6,594 bases of DNA from Lysinibacillus sp. (lineage in GTDB: Bacteria > Bacillota > Bacilli > Bacillales_A > Planococcaceae), in assembly GCA_012735355.1 (NCBI GenBank), contig JAAYHP010000352.1, forward strand, positions 1 through 6,594, read 5' to 3'. Every line of letters starts with the position of its first letter. Position 1 is the first letter of the stretch. A program made the translations under genes and the position numbers. Shown piece after piece: positions 1 to 5,298 of the stretch. The notes under the pieces are model-generated. The model was not told the DNA's origin, searched no databases, and saw only the letters and a list, made by a program, of their open reading frames with translations.

Positions 1-10
1 GAGGGAGCAT

Positions 11-1348
11 ATGAATAAGGCAAAATTTATAAGTTTTATTTTTGTTTTGATGGCTGCGATATTTTTTATTTTCCCAAATACATCCTTTGCGAAAGAAAAG
101 GTTTATCACATCCCAGTGGAAAAGGAAATTGAAAAAGGATTATACGTATTTTTAAAGCGTTCTTTTAATGAAGCTTTGGAGAACAATGCCAGTGCCATCA
201 TACTAGAAATACATACTCCAGGTGGCTACGTAGATGTTGCTTATGATATCGGAAAATTAATCGATGAAACACCTAAACCCTTGAAGATTATTGCCTTTAT
301 AAATTCAAAAGCACTTTCTGCTGGAGCCTACATTGCATTACATGCAGAACAAATTTATATGACGCCAAACGCTACTATGGGGGCGGCTCAAATTATAGAT
401 TTAAACGGTAATGCGGCAAATGAAAAGATCCATAGCGCTTGGATTAAAAATATGCAAGCGGCAGCTGAATCGACGAATCGAGATCCGAAAATTGCCCGTG
501 CGATGGCTGACCCTTCCGTAGATTTACCGGAATATAATAGTCCTTCTGGGAAGTTATTAACTTTGACGGCAGAAGAAGCCTTGCAAGTGGACTATTCTAA
601 TGGAACCGTTGAAAATTTAACGGATGTGTTTAAAGAAGTAGGTCATGAAAATAGTGAAGTATTCTCATTGCAAGAAACTTTTGCTGAAAAGTTAGCAAGG
701 TTCCTGACAAATCCATTAGTCGTTACGTTATTGTTAACAATAGCGACGTTAGGTTTAGTTTTAGAGCTCTTTTCACCTGGTTTTGGAGCCCCAGGGATTA
801 TAGGAATACTTTCATTTGTTTTATTTTTCTTCGGTCATACTGTGGCAGGTTTTGCAGGATATGAAACCATCATTTTATTTGTTATCGGTTTTGTATTATT
901 ATTGGCTGAAGTGTTCGTACCTGGAGGAATCTTAGGACTTATCGGTATTTCTCTGATGGTGATTAGTCTATTATTTTCAGGAGAAAGTATCGTTCACATG
1001 GCCTATTCGTTATTAATAGCTATGGCGATTGCCATAATAGGAATGGTGGTATTAGTGAAATTTTTTGGGAAAAATCTACATCTTTTTAGTAAGCTTGTCT
1101 TGAAGGATGCGACAACGACAGAAGATGGATATGTTTCGAACGTAAATCGCATTGACCTAATTGGAAAAGAAGGGAAAACGTTAACACCTCTGCGTCCTTC
1201 TGGAACGGTGTTAATTAATGATGAACGAATTGATGTTGTATCAGAAGGTAATTACATCGAATCGGATAGGAAAGTAAAAGTCGTGGAAGTAGAAGGATCA
1301 CGCATTGTCGTAAGAGAAATACATGAGGGAGAGGTAGCTGAAGCATGA
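11..1348 (+). CDS. yqeZ: NfeD-family membrane serine protease (ClpP-class), YqeZ
   Basis: This is a 445-residue membrane protein of the long NfeD class (SppA/ClpP-like protease plus NfeD domain). The start at 11 follows a GAGGGAG ribosome site at 1-7. Residues 1-27 look like a signal peptide with a cleavage site near SFA|KEK. The protease domain covers about 31-215: an oxyanion-type HTPGG at 68-72, the likely nucleophile Ser103 in ALSAGAYIA, and the likely general base Lys146 in WIKNMQ, matching the Ser-Lys dyad of archaeal 1510-N homologues. About five hydrophobic helices follow (232-350). A C-terminal NfeD OB-fold domain spans about 380-438 ([16 protein letters not shown]). It overlaps the flotillin gene by four bases, the usual NfeD-flotillin pairing; such proteases are thought to act at or on flotillin microdomains. 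In B. subtilis the yqeZ-yqfA-yqfB operon is under sigma-W and contributes to sublancin resistance; that promoter would be upstream of the window. The length is close to the roughly 437 residues of B. subtilis YqeZ. The physiological substrate is unknown. Confidence 0.95.
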   Translation: MNKAKFISFIFVLMAAIFFIFPNTSFAKEKVYHIPVEKEIEKGLYVFLKRSFNEALENNASAIILEIHTPGGYVDVAYDIGKLIDETPKPLKIIAFINSKALSAGAYIALHAEQIYMTPNATMGAAQIIDLNGNAANEKIHSAWIKNMQAAAESTNRDPKIARAMADPSVDLPEYNSPSGKLLTLTAEEALQVDYSNGTVENLTDVFKEVGHENSEVFSLQETFAEKLARFLTNPLVVTLLLTIATLGLVLELFSPGFGAPGIIGILSFVLFFFGHTVAGFAGYETIILFVIGFVLLLAEVFVPGGILGLIGISLMVISLLFSGESIVHMAYSLLIAMAIAIIGMVVLVKFFGKNLHLFSKLVLKDATTTEDGYVSNVNRIDLIGKEGKTLTPLRPSGTVLINDERIDVVSEGNYIESDRKVKVVEVEGSRIVVREIHEGEVAEA

Positions 1349-2337
1349 TGATTATTGACGGAATGTTAGTTACAATGATAATTGGGATTATATTAGCGGT
1401 CATTATTTTAGGAATATTTTTTACCTTTGTACCGGTGGGGCTGTGGATTAGTGCACTGGCTGCTGGTGTACGGGTAAGTATTTTAACATTAATTGGTATG
1501 CGTTTACGTCGAGTAATTCCGGGGCGCATCGTGAATCCGTTAATTAAAGCTCATAAAGCGGGAATCGACGTAACTATTAACCAATTAGAGTCACACTATT
1601 TAGCTGGTGGTAATGTAGACAGAGTAGTGAACGCATTAATTGCAGCACAAAGAGCAAATATTGAATTATCCTTTGAGAGAGCGGCAGCAATCGACTTAGC
1701 GGGTCGTGATGTACTTGAAGCTGTTCAAATGTCCGTTAACCCGAAAGTGATTGAGACACCATTTATTGCAGGGGTTGCACTTAATGGTATTGAAGTAAAA
1801 GTAAAGGCACGAATTACTGTTCGCGCAAACTTAGATCGCCTCGTTGGGGGCGCCGGTGAAGAGACCGTAATAGCCCGAGTGGGGGAAGGGGTAGTTTCCA
1901 CAATCGGTGCCAGCGAGTCCCATTCGAAGGTTTTAGAGTATCCGGATATGATTTCTCAGACTGTATTAAAGAAAGGCTTAGATTCTGGAACAGCCTTTGA
2001 AATTTTATCGATTGATATTGCTGACGTAGATGTTGGGAAAAATATCGGTGCTGAATTACAAATTGAGCAAGCTGAAGCGGACAAAAACATCGCTCAAGCG
2101 AAAGCGGAAGAACGTCGTGCAATGGCTGTTGCGAAAGAACAAGAGATGGTTGCGCGCACTCAAGAAATGAAAGCGAAAGTAGTGGAAGCGGAAGCTGAAA
2201 TTCCAATGGCGATGGCGGAAGCTTTACGTTCCGGCAATTTAGGCATTATGGATTACTTGAACTATAAAAATATTCAAGCGGATACAGCTATGAGAGATTC
2301 CATCGCAAAAGTAACAAATGATCATAAAGAAGAGTAA
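1345..2337 (+). CDS. floA: Flotillin-like scaffold protein FloA (YqfA)
   Basis: This is a 330-residue flotillin of the FloA/YqfA family (B. subtilis about 331), a scaffold of functional membrane microdomains. A membrane-embedded hydrophobic N-terminus spans about 7-52 (two adjacent hydrophobic stretches, a likely hairpin). The SPFH/PHB domain covers about 55-230, including [13 protein letters not shown] and [13 protein letters not shown]. From about 235 to 290 there is an Ala/Glu-rich coiled coil with repeated EA pairs ([23 protein letters not shown]), the part flotillins use to oligomerise. The start ATG overlaps the yqeZ stop (ATGA), with GAGGGAGAGG at 1325-1334 as the ribosome site ten bases upstream, so the two are probably translationally coupled. 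A second ATG follows immediately at 1348; the first is chosen for spacing and coupling. No key region is missing and there is no frameshift. The identification is close to certain because FloA is very conserved. Confidence 0.97.
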   Translation: MMIIDGMLVTMIIGIILAVIILGIFFTFVPVGLWISALAAGVRVSILTLIGMRLRRVIPGRIVNPLIKAHKAGIDVTINQLESHYLAGGNVDRVVNALIAAQRANIELSFERAAAIDLAGRDVLEAVQMSVNPKVIETPFIAGVALNGIEVKVKARITVRANLDRLVGGAGEETVIARVGEGVVSTIGASESHSKVLEYPDMISQTVLKKGLDSGTAFEILSIDIADVDVGKNIGAELQIEQAEADKNIAQAKAEERRAMAVAKEQEMVARTQEMKAKVVEAEAEIPMAMAEALRSGNLGIMDYLNYKNIQADTAMRDSIAKVTNDHKEE

Positions 2338-2350
2338 ACATACACCTCCA

Positions 2351-2358
2351 GAAAGGAG
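2351..2358 (+). promoter_or_regulatory. Ribosome binding site deciding the TTG start of yqfB
   Basis: GAAAGGAG lies nine bases before TTG 2368 in the 30-base floA-yqfB gap. It is the only strong Shine-Dalgarno site there and fixes the non-ATG start. The upstream bases 2346-2349 (CTCC) are complementary to the GGAG core, so a small hairpin could partly hide it. Confidence 0.75.
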
Positions 2359-2367
2359 CGTGCAAAG

Positions 2368-2799
2368 TTGGAAACATTAATTATATTTATCCTTATTGGG
2401 CTATTAAGTGCATTTTTTAATAAAGAGAAGAAAAAGACAGATACATCCATGCCACCTTTTAATCCGAATGAAAAACCAAAAGTGGAAGATAAATCATTAG
2501 ATGATTACGCGAAGGAAGTATATAAACAATTAAAAGAGAAAAAAGAAGCGATTTTCGAAGAAAGAAATGTTGATGAGCAAAAAGAAGTAAATCCTGTATA
2601 CATTCAAAGGGAGCAAAGGGTACAGCGTCCATCAATAGAACAGTCAATGAAAAAAGTGGAACTGTCACAAAAGCCTATTGAAATAAAACAGCAGAGAACT
2701 GAACGCAAACAACTGGAACTCCTTTCTTCTAAAAAGACAATAGTAAATGCCATCATCGCGCAGGAAATATTAGGTCCTCCAAAAGCGAAACGACGATAA
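2368..2799 (+). CDS. yqfB: YqfB-like small membrane-anchored protein of the floA operon
   Basis: This 143-residue protein has no known biochemical function. I assign it to YqfB from position (third gene after yqeZ and floA) and layout. It starts at TTG (2368), nine bases after a strong GAAAGGAG site at 2351-2358; no ATG in this frame is placed as well. Residues 3-17 form one short hydrophobic anchor (TLIIFILIGLLSAFF). Then follows a long, very charged and probably unstructured or helical stretch (20-122) rich in Lys, Glu and Gln, with SLDDYAKEVYKQLKEKKEA likely helical. The C-terminus (124-143) is a compact hydrophobic-then-basic motif, IVNAIIAQEILGPPKAKRR, which resembles the conserved tail I recall from YqfB relatives and is the best candidate for a functional or partner-binding site. 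The likely topology is an N-terminal anchor with a cytoplasmic body. It probably works with FloA and YqeZ under envelope stress; that is inferred from the operon. Confidence 0.8.
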   Translation: METLIIFILIGLLSAFFNKEKKKTDTSMPPFNPNEKPKVEDKSLDDYAKEVYKQLKEKKEAIFEERNVDEQKEVNPVYIQREQRVQRPSIEQSMKKVELSQKPIEIKQQRTERKQLELLSSKKTIVNAIIAQEILGPPKAKRR

Positions 2800-2803
2800 T
2801 GAC

Positions 2804-2832
2804 TCATGCTCTTCCTTACACAAGCATATACT
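2804..2832 (+). promoter_or_regulatory. Candidate sigma-E (mother-cell) promoter of yqfC-yqfD
   Basis: A -35-like TCATGCT (2804-2810) and a -10-like CATATACT (2825-2832) are separated by 14 bases. Against the B. subtilis sigma-E consensus as I recall it (kmATATT, 13-15 bases, CATACAnT) they match about 5 of 7 and 7 of 8 positions. Transcription would begin near the AAA at 2838-2840, just before the GGGAGG ribosome site at 2841. This fits the TTG start at 2856 and excludes the upstream ATG at 2799 from the promoter's transcript. The yqfC-yqfD pair is sigma-E controlled in B. subtilis, which makes the site plausible. It is a motif match only. Confidence 0.5.
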
Positions 2833-2840
2833 TTGTGAAA

Positions 2841-2846
2841 GGGAGG
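2841..2846 (+). promoter_or_regulatory. Ribosome binding site deciding the TTG start of yqfC
   Basis: GGGAGG is nine bases before TTG 2856 and is the only strong Shine-Dalgarno site in the yqfB-yqfC junction. The alternative ATG at 2799 is preceded by GCGAAACGACG, which is a poor site, so the shorter protein is preferred. Confidence 0.75.
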
Positions 2847-2855
2847 GCAGTTTTT

Positions 2856-3107
2856 TTGAAAAAGTTATTCCAAGCGGAACCGATTATAGAAATGATGGAT
2901 TACAGGCAGTTTCGAATGATCGGTGAGTATCAATTTTTAGAAGCGTCGGAGAAGAAATGCAAATTTATTTATGAAGGATTTCTCATTATGATTGAAGCGG
3001 AAACAGTACATATCAATGTATTAAAAGAGGAAGAATGTTTAATACATGTAGAAAAATTAATTCATTTTGATATGATACGACAGGTGAATAAAAATGAAAC
3101 TGTATGA
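2856..3107 (+). CDS. yqfC: Sporulation protein YqfC family, small protein
   Basis: This is an 83-residue protein read from TTG at 2856. A longer version from ATG 2799 (102 residues, overlapping the yqfB stop by one base) is open, but its extra 19 residues have no good ribosome site and would lie across the candidate sigma-E promoter. The core, DYRQFRMIGEYQFLE followed by short alternating beta-like segments (KFIYEGFLIMIEAE, VHINVLKEEECLIHVEKLI), lines up in spacing with the DLPRITMIGQ and ILPEEILLEG regions I recall from B. subtilis YqfC (about 93 residues). It is clearly divergent. It is predicted soluble, with no signal peptide. The gene overlaps yqfD by 14 bases, the usual arrangement, suggesting coupled expression in the mother cell during sporulation. 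Its molecular role is unknown. The family call leans on context as much as on sequence; a YqfC-position protein of another family is the alternative. Confidence 0.75.
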   Translation: MKKLFQAEPIIEMMDYRQFRMIGEYQFLEASEKKCKFIYEGFLIMIEAETVHINVLKEEECLIHVEKLIHFDMIRQVNKNETV

Positions 3108-4173
3108 TAGCCGCCCTGTAGAAATCCGTGTAACTCGAAGCGCAAAAGTTCATGATATGATACGACGTCTTCAGCTAAACAAGGTAAAAATTCGTGAATT
3201 GCAATATTTAGAAGATGAAGTGAAATTTGAAATTTCTCGAAGCGATGTAAAGTACGTACGTGCTATTAGAAAAAAATATGGTGTAAAAGTAAAAATTCGT
3301 TATTTACAACAATCACGAATTTTTCAAAAAACCGGCTGGACTTTTATAGGAATTATGTTAATGATTATCATACCAATCATATTTTCACAAATATTATGGA
3401 AAGTAGATGTGGAAGCAGAAACCCCTGAACTAAAAGTGGAAGTTGAAAAAGTAATCAATGAAAAACTAAATTTAAATCATCCTATTCTAAAAAGGAATGT
3501 CGTATCTGATTTTGAAATACGACAAACGATTATGGAAGAAATTCGAGATCTTTCATGGGTTCATATTATAAAAAAAGGAAGCAGCATGACGGTTGTTCCT
3601 CAATTAGCCCCCATTACCGATAATAAGACGGAACAATCCGATGGGCTTTATCACCTTGTAGCTTCAAAAAGCGGAGTTGTTACCCATTTTGACATTACTA
3701 AGGGTGAACGTCGCGTATTGCCAAATACGACGGTTTATCGGGGAGATATACTAGTATCTGGCGTTATTACTGTCGGTGAGGAGGAATATATTGCAGTTGG
3801 TGCAAAAGGTGAAGTATTTGCGGATTATTGGCTTGAAACGAACTTTGAAATTCCGAGAAAAGTGAAATTTATTTCTGCAACTGAAAGAAAGTGGACAATT
3901 GGCTTGAAAAATACCGATGAAAAGGAGACGGAACAATCGTTTCAAAAAGTCAATTTGCCAAAATGGATTTCAAATTATCTCGAAATCAAAAAGACACAAA
4001 ATTACATTACAACTACGCAAGAACTTTCAGAAGAACAAATCGAATCATTTATTTTGCCGCTATTGCACGAAAAAATATTAAGATCACTCCCACCAAAAAC
4101 GATCATCAAGAAAGAAAATATTTTGCACGTTACCTTCGATGATGATAAAGTAAAAGGGAAAGTCCTTTTTTAG
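3094..4173 (+). CDS. yqfD: Sporulation protein YqfD family, single-pass membrane protein
   Basis: This 359-residue protein belongs to the YqfD sporulation family. A basic N-terminal domain (1-75) is rich in Arg/Lys and built of beta-alpha pieces (VEIRVTRSAKVHDMIRRL, VRAIRKKYGVKVKIRY). One membrane helix lies at about 80-102 (WTFIGIMLMIIIPIIFSQIL), followed by the typical WKVDVE junction. The outer part resembles the family: HPILKRNVV, then LSWVHIIKKGSSMTVVP, then LVASKSGVVTHFD (188-200) and a lipoyl- or barrel-sandwich-like stretch YRGDILVSGVITVGEEEYIAVGAKGEVFADYW. It is about 40 residues shorter than B. subtilis YqfD (about 398), mostly by compact ends rather than a visible break. The start ATG 3094 follows AGGTG at 3082-3086 and sits inside the end of yqfC. 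In B. subtilis the pair is under sigma-E; its action is probably in the mother-cell or engulfing membrane. The biochemical function is not known. Confidence 0.88.
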   Translation: MKLYDSRPVEIRVTRSAKVHDMIRRLQLNKVKIRELQYLEDEVKFEISRSDVKYVRAIRKKYGVKVKIRYLQQSRIFQKTGWTFIGIMLMIIIPIIFSQILWKVDVEAETPELKVEVEKVINEKLNLNHPILKRNVVSDFEIRQTIMEEIRDLSWVHIIKKGSSMTVVPQLAPITDNKTEQSDGLYHLVASKSGVVTHFDITKGERRVLPNTTVYRGDILVSGVITVGEEEYIAVGAKGEVFADYWLETNFEIPRKVKFISATERKWTIGLKNTDEKETEQSFQKVNLPKWISNYLEIKKTQNYITTTQELSEEQIESFILPLLHEKILRSLPPKTIIKKENILHVTFDDDKVKGKVLF

Positions 4174-4223
4174 GTAAATGAAAATATTGCAAAAGAATAT
4201 CCAATTGACCAAGGAGATTAGAT

Positions 4224-4535
4224 ATGACAGAAGAATTGACAGAGTTACATGTTGAAAATCCAAATGAAGCAGTAATGCTCCTAGGAATGGGAGACGCCAA
4301 TTTAAAATTGATAGAAGAAACTTTTCAATGTCGAATTATTACTCGCGGTGAAGTCATTCAAATTACCGGAGAAGAAGAACAAAAAGCAAAAGTAACGGCC
4401 TTGTTACAAGAATTATTAAAAGTGATTAGAAAAGGTATCAATATTGATTTAAGGGATGTATCTAGCGCCATTGAAATGGTGAATAAGGGAACGATTGAAT
4501 ATTTTTCAGAGCTCTATGATGTAGAAATTGCTTAA
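4224..4535 (+). CDS. phoH: PhoH N-terminal domain fragment
   Basis: This 103-residue open frame is the N-terminal domain of PhoH. It has a good AAGGAG site seven bases before ATG 4224. The pattern ENPNEAVMLLGMGDANLKLIEE, then an RGE turn and IQITGEEEQ, resembles a KH-like fold, with a helical tail (ALLQELLKVIRKG, DVSSAIEMVNKG) ending at ELYDVEIA. That end is exactly where the domain hands over to the linker in intact PhoH. It carries no ATP-binding motif, so alone it could at most bind RNA or a partner. It would certainly be translated if the gene is transcribed; whether the product is stable is unknown. Confidence 0.7.
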   Translation: MTEELTELHVENPNEAVMLLGMGDANLKLIEETFQCRIITRGEVIQITGEEEQKAKVTALLQELLKVIRKGINIDLRDVSSAIEMVNKGTIEYFSELYDVEIA

Positions 4536-4568
4536 AATTATAATGGGAAGTCTATTCGCGCAAAAACA

Positions 4569-5180
4569 GTGGGCCAGCGGGAATACATAAAAGCGATTCG
4601 CTCCCGTGATTTAGTTTTTGCAATTGGTCCAGCAGGTACAGGGAAAACGTATCTCGCTGTTGTAATGGCAACGCAAGCATTGAAAAATGGACATGTTAAG
4701 CGAATTATTTTAACTAGACCTGCAGTTGAAGCTGGGGAATCTTTAGGTTTCTTACCAGGAGATTTAAAGGAAAAGGTAGATCCATACCTTCGCCCTTTAT
4801 ACGATGCATTACACGATATTTATGGAACAGAACAAACACAACGTTTAATTGAGCGAGGAACGATTGAAATCGCTCCTTTAGCTTATATGCGAGGTCGCAC
4901 ATTAGATGATGCATTTGTCATACTAGATGAAGCGCAAAATACGACGCATATGCAAATGAAAATGTTTTTAACACGCCTAGGATTTGGGTCGAAAATGGTG
5001 ATTACGGGTGATAAAACTCAAATTGACTTACCAAAAAATACTGAGTCAGGATTAATCATTGCAGAGCGAGTTTTGAAATATGTCGATGAATTTCACTTCA
5101 CTTACTTAGAAGCAGGCGATGTCGTGCGTCATCCTCTTGTTGCAAAAATCATCCAGGCTTATATCGAACAAGATTTATAA
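4569..5180 (+). CDS. phoH: PhoH ATPase domain fragment (P-loop NTPase)
   Basis: This 203-residue frame from GTG 4569 contains the complete PhoH ATPase domain. Walker A GPAGTGKT is at 20-27, the family block [19 protein letters not shown] at 47-65, and [13 protein letters not shown] at 71-83. Next come [15 protein letters not shown], Walker [11 protein letters not shown] at 117-126, the sensor-like [13 protein letters not shown] at 143-155, and the terminal [12 protein letters not shown]. No catalytic element is lost. The start is poorly supported: the only purine-rich stretch upstream (GGGAAG, 4545-4550) is 18 bases away, and an out-of-frame ATG at 4543 lies between the stop and this GTG. Production as a separate protein would need reinitiation after the stop at 4535, so it may not be made at all. 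Confidence 0.6.
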   Translation: MGQREYIKAIRSRDLVFAIGPAGTGKTYLAVVMATQALKNGHVKRIILTRPAVEAGESLGFLPGDLKEKVDPYLRPLYDALHDIYGTEQTQRLIERGTIEIAPLAYMRGRTLDDAFVILDEAQNTTHMQMKMFLTRLGFGSKMVITGDKTQIDLPKNTESGLIIAERVLKYVDEFHFTYLEAGDVVRHPLVAKIIQAYIEQDL

Positions 5181-5181
5181 C

Positions 5182-5224
5182 AAAAATGAGTGCGATTTTT
5201 CGTACACATTTTTAATTTTTTTTT
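5182..5224 (+). terminator. Rho-independent terminator-like hairpin after phoH
   Basis: An inverted repeat pairs 5182-5195 (AAAAATGAGTGCGA) with 5200-5213 (TCGTACACATTTTT) around a TTTT loop: 12 Watson-Crick pairs, one G-T wobble and one A-A mismatch. It is followed by AA and nine T residues (5216-5224). The stem is AT-rich at its base and has a GC-containing top, so its strength is moderate. It begins two bases after the phoH stop and would end the upstream transcript or attenuate read-through into pgpH. The remaining bases up to 5287 are AT-rich and contain only weak promoter-like matches. Confidence 0.65.
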
Positions 5225-5298
5225 AAGAATCTTCCTCTACCAATGAAAAACTATTGAGAAATTGTTAAACTAGTAATATACATAATTGGGGGTGCGCT

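Larger units (their letters stand above)
4224..5180 (+). pseudogene. phoH: phoH, PhoH-family ATPase gene interrupted by one in-frame stop
   Basis: Reading one frame from ATG 4224 (AAGGAG at 4211-4216) to TAA 5180 gives 317 coding positions plus the terminal stop, nearly the 319 residues of B. subtilis PhoH, with one TAA at codon 104 (4533-4535). Both halves are in the same frame and the bases between them still encode the expected linker, [17 protein letters not shown] against GKSIRVKTLGQRKY in B. subtilis. There is therefore no indel. A single base change (T to A at 4533) would restore Ala-Lys-Asn, which fits the family. Every ATPase motif is intact. PhoH proteins are cytoplasmic P-loop ATPases linked to RNA metabolism and usually lie next to ybeY. 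The gene is either recently inactivated, expressed as two polypeptides, read through at low level, or miscalled by one base. I list it as broken because the simplest reading of the sequence gives no full-length protein. The two parts are given separately. Confidence 0.75.

Noticed and set aside
1814..2206. A 130-codon open frame on the minus strand inside floA.
   Set aside because: It is antisense to the conserved coiled-coil and SPFH coding region, its Leu/Ser/Pro/His-rich composition is typical of a reverse shadow frame, and no homology is recognisable.
2799..2855. ATG at 2799 as the start of yqfC (19 extra residues, one-base overlap with the yqfB stop).
   Set aside because: No Shine-Dalgarno site precedes it, the extra residues do not look like the family, and TTG 2856 has GGGAGG at a nine-base spacing.
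4152..4171. Small hairpin AAAAGGG/TCCTTTT followed by T residues at the end of yqfD, as a possible terminator.
   Set aside because: Only six or seven pairs with few G-C, and the T-run is mostly part of the stem itself. phoH follows 50 bases later without a clear promoter, so co-transcription is more likely.
4205..4223. TTGACC just before phoH as a -35 box.
   Set aside because: Seventeen bases downstream lies AGAAGA within the coding region, which is not a -10, so there is no promoter there.
4224..5180. Programmed frameshift or recoding in phoH instead of a nonsense change.
   Set aside because: Both halves are in the same frame, so no frameshift is needed; there is no slippery heptamer and Bacillales do not reassign TAA.
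5254..5282. Possible sigma-A promoter for pgpH (TTGAGA, 17 bases, TATACA).
   Set aside because: The -10 matches 4 of 6 positions, and the start point (about 5289) would fall inside the ribosome binding site at 5288-5292. Alternatives such as TAATAT at 5274-5279 have a wrong spacing. Not good enough to annotate.
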